A DNA stretch of 64,000 bases from Ignavibacteriales bacterium UBA1304 (GTDB lineage: Bacteria > Bacteroidota > Ignavibacteria > Ignavibacteriales > Ignavibacteriaceae): contig DBTY01000020.1 of assembly GCA_002307295.1 (NCBI GenBank), positions 1 to 64,000 on the forward strand, read 5' to 3'. The translations under genes and the position numbers were made by a program. The notes below the pieces were generated by a model. The model was not told the origin of the DNA and searched no databases. It saw only the letters and a program-made list of their open reading frames with translations. Shown one piece after another: positions 9,305 to 18,423 of the stretch (position 1 is the first letter of the stretch; the number at the start of each line of letters is the position of its first letter).

Positions 9305-10029
9305 GCCAGGTAATTGGTCCTTTTAGCGGTTTCAGCATAGAAGCCGTTAAGTTTTTGTCAGACTTAGAAAAAAATAATTCTACCGAGTGGTTCAATAATA
9401 ACCGGGAGAGATACGACAAGTTTTTAGTACAGGCAGCAAAGTCGTTTATTGTGGAAATATCTCAATTTTTTAATATGCTTAACCCTGCAATCCGCACTGA
9501 ACCCAAATTTGACCAGACGATTATGCGGATAAATAAAGATATGCGTTTTTCTAAAGGTCTGCCTTACCGCAATTATTTTCTGATTCATTTTGGCAGGTTT
9601 AAATTAGACAGCGAATTTTACGTTAATCTTGGAACTACGGGGATAGGCGTCGGTCTTTTTCTTAATAACACGACGGGCGAAAATTTGTTCTTTAACGAAA
9701 ATTTGAAAAAATATCCTAAAGAAATTAAAAACGTTTTTAAAAAATATAAGATTAACGGGCATTATGCGCTTTGGGAACTGAGTAAAGAACCAAAGCTTGC
9801 AATTGAATCTTTTTTCGCTGAAAAAGATTTAAACGCAATTGGAGCTTTGAAAATGCTTCTATTGGAAAAAGAATACACCGAAAAAAACTTAGTTACTTAT
9901 ACGCAGGATTTTTTTGGGGAAGTAATTAAGTCAATTTCTCGCTTGTATCCGCTCTACTGTTTTGCTGTTTCCCAAAATCCGCTTAAACTGTTAAGCGAAT
10001 TTGAAGACGCTTTTGGAATGACCGCTTAA
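9301..10029 (+). CDS. DUF2461-family protein
   Basis: This 242-aa protein contains the DUF2461 pattern: an early FLSDLEKNNSTEWFNNNRERY segment (residues ~14-33), then IMRINKDMRFSKGLPYRN, where the conserved R-x-x-D-x-R-F-x-x-x-x-P-Y core lies. The biochemical function of the family is unknown. The start is TTG at 9301, overlapping the stop of the barrel gene (ATGTATTGA), with no better start nearby. There is no signal peptide, so it is predicted to be cytoplasmic. Confidence 0.84.
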   Translation: MSQVIGPFSGFSIEAVKFLSDLEKNNSTEWFNNNRERYDKFLVQAAKSFIVEISQFFNMLNPAIRTEPKFDQTIMRINKDMRFSKGLPYRNYFLIHFGRFKLDSEFYVNLGTTGIGVGLFLNNTTGENLFFNENLKKYPKEIKNVFKKYKINGHYALWELSKEPKLAIESFFAEKDLNAIGALKMLLLEKEYTEKNLVTYTQDFFGEVIKSISRLYPLYCFAVSQNPLKLLSEFEDAFGMTA

Positions 10030-10055
10030 TAAAGCGTCGCCAAAGGGCGCCGCGA

Positions 10056-10592
10056 TTATTTCCATTTAATAGAACAGCCTATAGTAAAAGTTTCAGGAAC
10101 GGAGATTTCCTTTCCTTCAATCAGTTCGTCAATTGCGGCTCTAAGATATTTATGTTTTATGCTTTTTTCGTCGTTCCAGTTGTCGTCAATCTTTCCGTGG
10201 AATATTAATTTCTTATCTCCGTTAAAAAGAAAAATTTCCGGCGTGTGCGAAGCTCCGAACGCTTTTGCTATTTTTTGCGATTCATCGCGCAGATAAGGAA
10301 AATTAAATCCTTTTTCCGAAACGCGTTTTTTCATATTGATAAACGAATCTTCCGGATAAGCGATCTCGTCGTTTGAATTTATCACAAAAACCTGTATCCC
10401 TTTATCGGCATAATCTTTTTGAATGCTTATAATGCGGTTTTCATAAGCCTGGGCATAAGGGCAATGATTGCAAGAAAAAATAACAACGAACCCTTTCTTA
10501 TCTTTTAGCGAACTTAATTTATAATGCTTATCGTCCGTTCCCGGAAGATTGAAATCCGGAGCGTCCGAGCCAATAGTTAGAGGGGCTTTCAT
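10056..10592 (-). CDS. Thioredoxin-fold redoxin (AhpC/TSA-like)
   Basis: The thioredoxin-like fold begins with GSDAPDFNLPGTD (residues ~8-20), the start typical of AhpC/TSA and redoxin domains. The redox site is SCNHCPYA near residues 40-47, a C-x-x-C pair placed after a beta strand, with the usual cis-proline later in ASHTPEIFLF. The length of 178 aa is normal. No signal peptide is seen, so a cytoplasmic thiol peroxidase or disulfide reductase role is likely. The substrate is unknown. Confidence 0.86.
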   Translation of the reverse strand: MKAPLTIGSDAPDFNLPGTDDKHYKLSSLKDKKGFVVIFSCNHCPYAQAYENRIISIQKDYADKGIQVFVINSNDEIAYPEDSFINMKKRVSEKGFNFPYLRDESQKIAKAFGASHTPEIFLFNGDKKLIFHGKIDDNWNDEKSIKHKYLRAAIDELIEGKEISVPETFTIGCSIKWK

Positions 10593-10705
10593 TTTTACGC
10601 CTTTTTATAATACCTAAAATGGTACATATCAATTAATTGATAATTCTTATATGTTTAACAAATGCAAAACTAATTATTTTTTTTCTATTAATCCCGGAAA
10701 TTTTA

Positions 10706-12136
10706 ATGTCGACCGATTTAAATTTAGCAAAAGAATTATTTTCGCGTTATGAAGTGTATAAAGAGGCTGCGTTAACGCATAGACGGTTTAAGCATATAGA
10801 CATTTTACCGCTTATTAATAAGCTGAAAGAAGCTTCTGTTTTTACCGTTACTCAGGCCGGCAGTTCGGAACAGGGGAGAGAAATATATCTTTTTAAACTT
10901 GGCGCAGGCTCTATTAAAGCGTTCCTTTGGTCGCAGATGCATGGCGACGAATCGACGGCTACTATGGCTTTGTTTGATATTTTTAACTTTTTTGCCGCTA
11001 ACGATAAATTTGACGATTTCAAGAAGAATATTTTAGACAGGCTTACGATATATATTATACCAATGCTTAATCCGGATGGAGCGGAGCTTTTTCAGCGCAG
11101 AAATTTTTATGATATTGATATTAACCGGGACGCTATAAAACAGCAGTCGGCTGAAGGCCGGATATTGAAATCAGTTTTCGATTCAATTAAACCCGATTTT
11201 GGTTTTAATCTGCACGATCAAAACGGAAGGTATTCGGTAGGGCAGACAAGTTCGGTAGCGGCTATTTCGGTTCTTGCTCCGGCGTTTAACCACGCAAAAG
11301 AAATTAATCCGGTCAGAGAAAGAGCTATGAAGCTGATCGGGTCAATAAATGACGCGCTCAGCTGTTTTGTTCCGGGCAATATAGCAAAGTATTCAGACGA
11401 ATTTGAACCGCGCGCGTTTGGCGATAATTTTCAGAAGTGGGGAATGAGCGCTGTTTTAATAGAATCGGGCGGCATGAAAAACGACCCTGAAAAACAGTAT
11501 TTACGCAAATTAAATTTTACGGCTATTCTTTCGGCGTTTGGCTCTATTGCCAGTTCTTCCTATGAAGATACGAGCCTTTCGGTTTATGAGCAAATACCAT
11601 TCAACGACAAGCTTATTTATAATACGGTATTGCGGAACCTGAAATTAAAAACAAACGGCGGATATATTTTAATAGACATTGCCTTTAACATAAATGAAGT
11701 AAATTCAGGTGGTAATTCCGCCTACTATGGCTCTGGTTCAATTGAAGAGATAGGCGACTTATCCGGTTTTTATGGAATAGAAGATTTAGATTTATCGGGT
11801 ATGGAAATAGCTCCTGGACGGGTTTATCCAAACAGTCTTAGTTCCGAAGAAGAAATAGAAAATCTGAAATTTAACGAACTGTATTCGGAAGGATATATTT
11901 TTATTTCGTTAAACGACAGCCTGGCAAAAGCCTTTGAGGGCAAGTATACAAAGTATCCAATTAACATAATTTTAACATCGGATCCCAAACAATTTATTAC
12001 GCCAATAAAGACAGAAAACCGTCCAGATTTTGTAATAAAGCAGGGGGATATTGTAAAATATGTGTGCATTAATGGATATTTATGCAATATAACAGAGCAT
12101 ATTGGCGGCATAAGGAACGGCGCTATAGTCCGATAA
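10706..12136 (+). CDS. M14-family zinc carboxypeptidase-like protein
   Basis: Zinc-ligand motif one is visible as MHGDEST (H-x-x-E). The third ligand follows in FNLHDQ, and substrate-binding residues occur in NPDG...INRDA, matching the M14 peptidase pattern. The ESGG segment further on may hold the catalytic glutamate. The reading frame stays open from a TTG about 70 bases earlier, but the ATG at 10706 gives a protein that begins directly with the soluble domain. No signal peptide is then predicted. The last ~130 residues look like an added beta domain. Confidence 0.82.
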   Translation: MSTDLNLAKELFSRYEVYKEAALTHRRFKHIDILPLINKLKEASVFTVTQAGSSEQGREIYLFKLGAGSIKAFLWSQMHGDESTATMALFDIFNFFAANDKFDDFKKNILDRLTIYIIPMLNPDGAELFQRRNFYDIDINRDAIKQQSAEGRILKSVFDSIKPDFGFNLHDQNGRYSVGQTSSVAAISVLAPAFNHAKEINPVRERAMKLIGSINDALSCFVPGNIAKYSDEFEPRAFGDNFQKWGMSAVLIESGGMKNDPEKQYLRKLNFTAILSAFGSIASSSYEDTSLSVYEQIPFNDKLIYNTVLRNLKLKTNGGYILIDIAFNINEVNSGGNSAYYGSGSIEEIGDLSGFYGIEDLDLSGMEIAPGRVYPNSLSSEEEIENLKFNELYSEGYIFISLNDSLAKAFEGKYTKYPINIILTSDPKQFITPIKTENRPDFVIKQGDIVKYVCINGYLCNITEHIGGIRNGAIVR

Positions 12137-12229
12137 AAATTTGATAAATAAAATTAATTTGGTATTTTGGTAATCCTAATTGATTGGGTTCGCATCTATA
12201 AACAGGAATTTTAATAGCTAATTATTAAC

Positions 12230-12799
12230 GTGGAAGCTCAAGAAAGACAACTATATATCGACTTTGAAAAGGAAGCAATTCCTCACATGGATTCGCTGTT
12301 TAATTTCGCTTTGCGGATGACAGGCGACTCTGATGACGCTAATGATTTAATTCAGGATACTTACCTTAAAGCCTTTCGTTTTTTTGATAAATTTGAAAAA
12401 GGAACAAACTGCAAGGCATGGCTCTTCCGTATAATGAAAAATACTTATATCAATAATTATCGGAAAACTACAAAAGAACCTATCAAGCTCGATTATCAGG
12501 ATGTAGAAAATTACTATGAAAATGCGAAGCCTTCTACTACTGACGACTCCCATTTGGAAAAAGAAATTTTCGACGGGCTTTTAGACGACGATCTTTCCGA
12601 AGCTCTTACCGATCTGCCGGAAGACTTCCGCACGGTTATTATACTTAGCGATATAGAAGGCTACACTTACGAAGAAATAGCCGACTTTATCGATTGTCCC
12701 ATCGGGACTGTAAGATCAAGACTCCACCGCGCAAGAAAAATGCTTTACACAAAACTGCACGATTACGCCCAGGATAAGGGCTACCTTAAAAATAACTAA
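12230..12799 (+). CDS. ECF-type RNA polymerase sigma factor
   Basis: Region 2 is seen at residues ~20-85, including the DANDLIQDTYLKAFRFFDKFE helix that contacts the -10 element and core polymerase. Region 4 is at ~125-180 with a helix-turn-helix (YTYEEIADFIDCPIGTVRSRLHRARK). At 189 aa it is a normal group 4 sigma factor. The start is GTG at 12230. No anti-sigma gene is adjacent, unlike the pair at 62-64 kb, so its control cannot be read from context. Confidence 0.92.
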   Translation: MEAQERQLYIDFEKEAIPHMDSLFNFALRMTGDSDDANDLIQDTYLKAFRFFDKFEKGTNCKAWLFRIMKNTYINNYRKTTKEPIKLDYQDVENYYENAKPSTTDDSHLEKEIFDGLLDDDLSEALTDLPEDFRTVIILSDIEGYTYEEIADFIDCPIGTVRSRLHRARKMLYTKLHDYAQDKGYLKNN

Positions 12800-12876
12800 A
12801 ACTTTTCCGCTTACATTTAGCGGCGCTTCCTAAAAATACCCTTAAAAATGGTTTTAATAATTCCGCGTCAGTTTAT

Positions 12877-12884
12877 TATTTTTG
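12877..12884 (+). promoter_or_regulatory. Candidate Bacteroidota-type -7 box for ybaK
   Basis: TATTTTTG matches TAnnTTTG and lies about 40 bases before the ybaK start. The -33 position, 20 bases upstream, reads TTTA rather than TTTG, so this is a tentative call. Confidence 0.35.
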
Positions 12885-12924
12885 TATTGGTATTATACAG
12901 AATTATAAAACAGAAGACCTGATT

Positions 12925-13392
12925 ATGTCAAAGACAAATGCAGTAAGAATTTTAGAAGCAAATAAAATACCGCATACTACGCACGAGTATGAAGTAAACG
13001 AAGACGACCTGAGCGGCGAAACCGTGGCAAAAAAAATTGCGGCCGACGTGGATTCCGTCTTTAAAACATTAGTGGCGCATGGAGATAAAACAGGGATAAA
13101 CGTTTTTTGCATACCTGTAAGCGCAGAGCTGAACCTTAAAAAAGCGGCTTCGGCAAGCGGAAATAAAAGCGTGGAAATGGTTAAGGTTAAGGAGTTGCTC
13201 CCTTTAACAGGGTACATTAGAGGCGGATGTTCGCCGATTGGAATGAAAAAAAAGTATCCTGTTTTTATAGATGAAAACGCCCAACTGTTTGACGAGATAT
13301 ATATTAGCGCGGGAATGAGGGGCATGCAGATACTAATTGCTCCGCAAAATTTGCAGAAAATTACCGAGGCGGAGTTTGTAGATTTATTGTGA
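12925..13392 (+). CDS. ybaK: Cys-tRNA(Pro)/Cys-tRNA(Cys) deacylase, YbaK/EbsC family
   Basis: The protein edits mischarged Cys-tRNA(Pro) in trans; it is a free-standing relative of the prolyl-tRNA synthetase INS domain. The 155-aa length, the start KTNAVRILEANKIPH, the conserved KTLVA strand and the late GYIRGGCSPIGMKKK loop are all hallmarks of YbaK. It is monocistronic, following the ECF sigma gene by 125 bases. Confidence 0.93.
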   Translation: MSKTNAVRILEANKIPHTTHEYEVNEDDLSGETVAKKIAADVDSVFKTLVAHGDKTGINVFCIPVSAELNLKKAASASGNKSVEMVKVKELLPLTGYIRGGCSPIGMKKKYPVFIDENAQLFDEIYISAGMRGMQILIAPQNLQKITEAEFVDLL

Positions 13393-13469
13393 TTAATATT
13401 TAGTTTTTCTAATTATTTCATTATATTACTTCACTAAAATAAAAATAATAAGCATCAGGAGATAAAAAA

Positions 13470-13634
13470 ATGGCTAAAACCCAAACATTTGCCGATAAAG
13501 CAAAAGGAAAGAAAAAAGATTTAGGCATTACGGTAAAAATGATTAAGACCGTAAAAACAGACAAGAATACATATAAGTTTAACGAAAAGTTCGTCCGTAT
13601 AGACGACATTGCAAAAGTTACAGAACTTAAGTAA
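13470..13634 (+). CDS. 54-aa lysine-rich small protein of unknown function
   Basis: A short open frame starts with ATG at 13470, about nine bases after CAGGAG, and ends at a TAA just before a strong intrinsic terminator. That is exactly the layout of a real small gene. The product is basic (Lys-rich N-terminal half) and ends in a predicted beta/helix segment, FVRIDDIAKVTELK. I do not recognise the family. No domain or motif suggests a role; the charge would allow nucleic-acid or ribosome binding, but that is speculation. Confidence 0.7.
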   Translation: MAKTQTFADKAKGKKKDLGITVKMIKTVKTDKNTYKFNEKFVRIDDIAKVTELK

Positions 13635-13641
13635 TTTTTTT

Positions 13642-13667
13642 AAGCGGTTTTTAACCGCTTTTTTTTT
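13642..13667 (+). terminator. Intrinsic terminator after the 54-aa gene
   Basis: AAGCGGTT and AACCGCTT form an 8-bp stem with a TTT loop, followed on the plus strand by a run of T residues. On the minus strand no T-run follows, so it serves the small gene and not ogt. Confidence 0.85.
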
Positions 13668-14187
13668 AATCAGTAAATAGTTCGGATTCTAAGTACCCTT
13701 CAAGTCTTAGCAGTTTTATCTTTACGTCCACGCCTCCGCCGGAATAACCTCCCATGCTTCCGTTTGAGTTTATTACTCTGTGACAAGGGATTATTATAGG
13801 CACAGGGTTAGCTCCGTTTGCGTTGCCAATTGCTCTAACCGCTTTCCCGTCGCCGAGCTGTTCGGCAATATATTTATAGCTCACAACTTTGCCATAGGGA
13901 ATTTTCTTCAGTTCATTCCACACGTTCATCTGAAAATCCGTTCCGCTGATTCTAAGCGGAAGATCGAAAGAGGTTCTCTTATTTTCAAAATACTCGTGCA
14001 GTTGTTCTAACGCGCCTAATAAGCGCGCGTCGTTTTTAGGCAGCTCTATACAGCTTAGATTTTTGTGGGTGGTAACTTTTTTATCTATAGTCGTTTTAAT
14101 TACATAGCTGCCGTCAGTGTATACAAAAACATTAAGTCCGCGGGTTTTTAAAGAGCCGAAATAAATTTCATCATTACTTTCATTCAT
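13666..14187 (-). CDS. ogt: Methylated-DNA--[protein]-cysteine S-methyltransferase
   Basis: This suicide repair enzyme removes alkyl groups from O6-alkylguanine. The acceptor motif IPCHRV with Cys135 is present, preceded by the conserved recognition helix region (KAVRAIGNANGANP) and followed by the GGYSGG loop. The 173-aa length matches Ogt rather than the two-domain Ada. It is convergent with the 54-aa gene, with its stop overlapping the end of that gene's terminator. Upstream of its start lies the hairpin-rich intergenic region. Confidence 0.94.
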   Translation of the reverse strand: MNESNDEIYFGSLKTRGLNVFVYTDGSYVIKTTIDKKVTTHKNLSCIELPKNDARLLGALEQLHEYFENKRTSFDLPLRISGTDFQMNVWNELKKIPYGKVVSYKYIAEQLGDGKAVRAIGNANGANPVPIIIPCHRVINSNGSMGGYSGGGVDVKIKLLRLEGYLESELFTD

Positions 14188-14297
14188 AAAAACTAAAAAC
14201 GATTTTGATAATTATTGAAAGCGAATATAAACTTTTTTTCTGACAGATAAAATAAAAGAAAAAACTGGCAAAAGGTTTTAACTTGGCGTTAGAAATA

Positions 14298-14618
14298 TTC
14301 TATTACGTTTAAACAGGGTCTAATCCCGGAGGGATTATATGTAAATAGCTTTGTTAAATATGTTTTTGTACGACCCCGGTGGGGGTCGTATTGTTTCTTT
14401 CCCATAAACGCTATAAACATTAGAATCCTCCGGATTCTATTTGTAAATCTGGATTGCACATTAGGATAATTTATCGCATTTAAATGGGGTTTAATCCCGG
14501 AGGGATTATATGTATATAGCTCTGTAAAATATGTTTTTGTACGACCCCGGTGGGGTCGAATGTTTTTCTCTTCCATAAATGCTATAAACATTAGAATCCT
14601 CCGGATTCTTTTTCGCAA
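14298..14618. repeat. Two-copy tandem repeat, 171-bp period, with internal hairpins
   Basis: Two copies of a ~171-bp unit are seen; for example TAATCCCGGAGGGATTATAT begins at 14321 and again at 14492, and AGAATCCTCCGGATTCT at 14422 and 14593. Each unit contains three short hairpins: AATCCC-GGA-GGGATT, CGACCCC...GGGGTCG and AGAATCC-TCC-GGATTCT. Copies differ by scattered substitutions and small indels. A minus-strand open frame across both copies only translates the repeat and is not a gene. Confidence 0.85.
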
Positions 14619-14649
14619 AAACTCATAGTTCCTATTTCTTTTAACGCGG

Positions 14650-14672
14650 CGGTCACGGTCGAACCGTGACCG
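14650..14672. repeat. Perfect hairpin, 10-bp arms
   Basis: CGGTCACGGT and ACCGTGACCG flank a 3-base CGA loop. There is no T-run on either side, so it is not an evident terminator. It is part of the hairpin array between ogt and the tricorn-like gene. Confidence 0.75.
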
Positions 14673-14736
14673 AATTGGCGCTGCCAGATTTAGAACTAAA
14701 AATAAAGTTATTGCCGATTTTTACTAACTATTTACA

Positions 14737-14759
14737 GCGTCAGGGTGCGACCCTGACGC
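14737..14759. repeat. Perfect hairpin, 10-bp arms
   Basis: GCGTCAGGGT and ACCCTGACGC flank a 3-base GCG loop. Same layout as the 14650 hairpin but a different sequence, and again without a T-run. Confidence 0.75.
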
Positions 14760-14831
14760 CCTATGCATGTTTATAACAACTCAAATGCACATTGTTTTAT
14801 ACGACCCCTGCGAGGTCGCATATCTCTTGCA

Positions 14832-14915
14832 ACCTTTTTTCTATAAACATTAGAATCCTCCGGATTCTATTTGTAAATCTGGATTGTACAATAGGAATAT
14901 TTTAATGATTGTTTA
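14832..14915. repeat. Partial third copy of the 171-bp repeat unit
   Basis: From the CTATAAACATTAGAATCC segment through the ATTTGTAAATCTGGATTG segment this matches the second half of the first unit (14411-14460). A diverged CGACC...GGTCG hairpin at about 14801-14818 precedes it, so a decayed further copy may begin there. Confidence 0.7.
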
Positions 14916-14960
14916 GGCGAAGCGGATTGACCCGGGGATTAAAATATTAACTGGCGGTAT

Positions 14961-14996
14961 AAAAAAAGCTCCGGGGCTTTGCAGCTTCCGGAGCTT
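14961..14996 (-). terminator. Intrinsic terminator after the tricorn-like protease gene
   Basis: On the minus strand, AAGCTCCGG (from 14996) pairs with CCGGAGCTT (ending 14966) around a 13-base loop, and the stem is followed by a run of seven T residues. Confidence 0.85.
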
Positions 14997-15010
14997 GGAA
15001 ATGATTTTTA

Positions 15011-18000
15011 CTATTTGCTCTTATCAAGATAAGGAGGAGGAGGAGCTATTCTTGGAGGCGCGTCCTTTATCTGCTGCATAAGGACTTCAATCGCTTTGTT
15101 AAGCTGTTCGTCTATGCCTTCATATTCTTTAGCCGGATCGTTATCAACAACAATATCCGGGTCTACGCCGTGTCCTTCAATAATCCACTCCTTGCCGTCT
15201 AAGCCATAGCGTGAAAATTCAGGTCTGTTCAGGTATCCGCCGTCAAGCAAAGGAAGAGTGCCGCGGATGCCCACTACGCCGCCCCATGACCGCTTGCCGA
15301 TGAGCGTACCTAATTTATAATGCTTAAACCTGTAAGGGAATATATCGCCGTCGGAAGCGGAAAACTCGTCAAGCAATAAAGCTTTAGGGCCGTAGAATGT
15401 GCCGCCCGGTTCAATTTCCGGTTTTGTGTTTCTGGCAATTGTAATCATAGCAGGTTCGCGTCTCAGGCGTTCAATTATCATTGGAGATACATTGCCGCCG
15501 CCGTTGCCTCTGTCGTCTACAATAAGCGCTTCTTTATTAAGCTGAGGATAGTAATATTTTACAAATTCATTTAAGCCTTCTGCGGACATATCAGGTATAT
15601 GTATATAACCAATCTTTCCGCCGGAAGCTTTGTTTACTTTTTCTATATTGCCCTGAACCCAGTTAAAATAATACAGCTGCTGTTCGTCGTCTACGGGAAC
15701 AACAACAACCTCGCGGCCGCCGGTTTCCTTTGGCGAAGAATTAATTTTAAGCGTAACCTGTTTGCCTGCCGTATTAAATAAGGATTCGTATATGTTAGCC
15801 ATATCCTTTGTCGGCTGACCGTTAACTTCGACGATGTATTCGCCTTCGTTTACGTCAATTCCGGCTTCAGTCAAAGGGGAGCGGACTGATTTATTCCAGT
15901 TCTGTCCTTTGAGAATTTTAGCAATTTTATAGTACTTAGTCGCGTCGTCTCTTTCTAATTTAGCGCCGAGCAAACCCTGTTTAATCCTTTCGGCTTTAGG
16001 ATAGTCGCCGCCGCCTACGTAAGCGTGGCCGATGCTCAGTTCGCTAATCACTTCGCCAATGATGTAGGTTAAATCGGCTCTGTTGTTAACATATTTAACT
16101 AAGGGCTCGTATGTATCCTTAACTTTTTTCCAGTCTACATTACGCATGTTTGGAGCAAAAAAGAAGTCTCTCATCTGACGCCAGCATTCGTTGAATATCT
16201 GCGACCATTCGGCTTTTCTGTCAAGCTTAACTTTCATGTCAGATAAGTTTAATCTTTCTTTGATCTCAATCTTAGCGCTTGGCAAATCTATTATGGCGTA
16301 TGAGCCCATTTGCCCGACCATCATTTTTTTCTGATCGGCTGAAATTTCATAACCGTTGATATCGCCAAGTTCGGTTTCTTTCTGCTGATCGAAATCATAC
16401 ATTAATAATTTTGTTCTTTCATCTTTGCTTCCCTGGCGCACATAATAAATTTTATTGCCAACGGAAACAATATCTCTGTAATTTGCATTTTGAACAGGAA
16501 CCTCAATTATTCTGTCTGAAATTCCGTCAAAATCAATTTTGAAATCAGGTTTAACTTCCTGTTCTTTCTTTTCAGGTTTTGGGGTAGAATCTTTAAGAGA
16601 TACTTCGTCGCTTTTAGGAGCAAGAGGCGATTTGGTATTTTTATCTAAAGTTACAAGATAGATTTTTTCCATGTCCTGATAAGCATGGTTCCATTCAGTC
16701 TGGCTGTATATTGGGTTGAATGTTCTATCGGATGCAAAGAAAAGATACTTGCCGTCTTTGCTGAAAGCGGGGTTTGAAGAAGAGAACCATTCGTCTGTAA
16801 CTGAATATTCTTTTTTCTTTTCGAGAGAATAGATGTATACTTTTGAAAAAGATTCGTTAAATGGTTTTGAAAATGCAATCCATTTGCTGTCAGGCGACCA
16901 GGAATAATCGGTGATCTCAAAAAAATCGGAAGTAGTAACCAGAGTTACGCTTTTCGATTCAACTTCTACATAATAGAGTTTTTGATCTCTATCCGAGAAG
17001 ATAATGTTTTTACTATCAGGCGACCAGGAAAGATAAAACTTGTAATTATGTCCGCCGGAAGTAAGCTGAATTTCTTTACCTTTGCCGTCCTGAGGTAAAA
17101 TATAAACTTCATCTTCGCCGGTTCTGTCGGAAATATAAGCAATCCATTTGCCGTCAGGCGACCATTTGGAGCTTCTTTCGTGTATGCCGGAAGTGTTGGT
17201 TAAATTTCTTGTATTGCCGAATTTATTTGGGACGGTGAATATGTCTCCACGCGCTCCAAATAAGGCTCTGCTGCCATCGGGAGAGATTTCAAAATTAGAA
17301 ACCTGTCTGCTGACGTCTATAATTTTATCGCGTCCAATTGCAAGGTCTTCCTGCAAATAGACGGTTACTTTTTCTAATTTATCTGAAGCTAAATCGTATT
17401 TATAAATAAATCCGCCGTTTTCAAAAACGATAGCGTTATCGCCAAGAGAAGGGAATTTAATATCAAATTCGTTAAAGTCGGTTAATTTTTTTGTTTCTTT
17501 TGTAGTTGTGTTATAGCAGAAGAGGTTGAACTTTTGGTCTCTGTCCGATATAAAATAAATTTTATCGCCCGACCACATAGGGAAGATATCCTGAGCCGGG
17601 TTATTGGTTATATTTTCTGTCTGTTTAGTTGCAAAATCATAAATCCAGATATCGTCAGCCTGACCGCCGCGGTATCTTTTCCAGGTTCTGAATTCTCTGA
17701 ATACTCTGTTATAGGCAAGCTTTGACTGATCTGGGGAGTAGGAGCAAAAACCTCCGCGTGGCAAAGGGAGCTGTTTAAGATCGCCGCCGTTTTTAGAAAC
17801 GAGGAACAACTGTCCTTTAAAAGCGTTAAACTCGTCAGCGCGCGAGCGGAAAACGATTTCATTATTTCCTTTCCATCCCATAACAATATTATTAGGACCC
17901 ATTCTATCGGAAACGTCGTCTCTGTCTAACGTTGCCGTATAAGTCAGCCTAACCGGAGTTCCGCCTGCTGAAGGCATAATGTAAACTTCGGTATTGCCGT

Positions 18001-18256
18001 CATACTGGGCTGTGAAAGCTAAGTTGGAGCCGTCAGGCGAAAAACGCGCGAACGATTCATATCCAACGTCGTTTGTTATTTTTCGTGCTGTTCCGCCGGA
18101 AGCGTCTACTGTGTACAAATCTCCGGCATAAGTAAAGACTATCTGGCCGCCGTGTATTGTAGGGAACCTGAGTAGTCTGGCTTCGCTTTGAGCAAATAAT
18201 TGCATTGCCAAAGCTGAAAATAAAACGGAAAATAAAATGAATAATTTATTTTTCAT
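15011..18256 (-). CDS. Tricorn-like protease (beta-propellers, PDZ, S41 peptidase core)
   Basis: A signal peptide (residues 1-23) is followed by two TolB-like beta-propeller blocks (~30-330 and ~340-560) with WSPDGKWIAY/SPDGSNLAF-type blades, a linker, a PDZ domain (~780-840) and an S41 catalytic core. The three catalytic positions known from archaeal tricorn appear at matching places: GHAY near 739, FSASDGD near 960 and WIIEGHG near 1024. The protein is 1081 aa, usual for tricorn. The export signal suggests peptide degradation in the periplasm. It ends in a Pro-rich tail. It is transcribed alone and has its own terminator. Confidence 0.92.
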   Translation of the reverse strand: MKNKLFILFSVLFSALAMQLFAQSEARLLRFPTIHGGQIVFTYAGDLYTVDASGGTARKITNDVGYESFARFSPDGSNLAFTAQYDGNTEVYIMPSAGGTPVRLTYTATLDRDDVSDRMGPNNIVMGWKGNNEIVFRSRADEFNAFKGQLFLVSKNGGDLKQLPLPRGGFCSYSPDQSKLAYNRVFREFRTWKRYRGGQADDIWIYDFATKQTENITNNPAQDIFPMWSGDKIYFISDRDQKFNLFCYNTTTKETKKLTDFNEFDIKFPSLGDNAIVFENGGFIYKYDLASDKLEKVTVYLQEDLAIGRDKIIDVSRQVSNFEISPDGSRALFGARGDIFTVPNKFGNTRNLTNTSGIHERSSKWSPDGKWIAYISDRTGEDEVYILPQDGKGKEIQLTSGGHNYKFYLSWSPDSKNIIFSDRDQKLYYVEVESKSVTLVTTSDFFEITDYSWSPDSKWIAFSKPFNESFSKVYIYSLEKKKEYSVTDEWFSSSNPAFSKDGKYLFFASDRTFNPIYSQTEWNHAYQDMEKIYLVTLDKNTKSPLAPKSDEVSLKDSTPKPEKKEQEVKPDFKIDFDGISDRIIEVPVQNANYRDIVSVGNKIYYVRQGSKDERTKLLMYDFDQQKETELGDINGYEISADQKKMMVGQMGSYAIIDLPSAKIEIKERLNLSDMKVKLDRKAEWSQIFNECWRQMRDFFFAPNMRNVDWKKVKDTYEPLVKYVNNRADLTYIIGEVISELSIGHAYVGGGDYPKAERIKQGLLGAKLERDDATKYYKIAKILKGQNWNKSVRSPLTEAGIDVNEGEYIVEVNGQPTKDMANIYESLFNTAGKQVTLKINSSPKETGGREVVVVPVDDEQQLYYFNWVQGNIEKVNKASGGKIGYIHIPDMSAEGLNEFVKYYYPQLNKEALIVDDRGNGGGNVSPMIIERLRREPAMITIARNTKPEIEPGGTFYGPKALLLDEFSASDGDIFPYRFKHYKLGTLIGKRSWGGVVGIRGTLPLLDGGYLNRPEFSRYGLDGKEWIIEGHGVDPDIVVDNDPAKEYEGIDEQLNKAIEVLMQQIKDAPPRIAPPPPYLDKSK

Positions 18257-18423
18257 TTTTACCTCTTTAGTGAATTAAATGTAATGTAAACATTATTTTT
18301 ATATTCTAAAAAAGCAATTTAAATAATTCAAGCGGCAAATAGAAATGTTAAGCGACATATATTGATGAGATCGCTTCAATTTAACTGTAGCGCGGTTATT
18401 ATTATTCGGCATAAATTTTACTA

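Noticed and set aside
14289..14618. 109-aa minus-strand frame across the 171-bp repeat
   Set aside because: It only translates the two repeat copies (the same peptide twice) in a non-coding hairpin region.
14298..14915. Repeats as a possible CRISPR array
   Set aside because: Only two full copies with 171-bp period, no short repeat/unique spacer alternation and no cas genes nearby.
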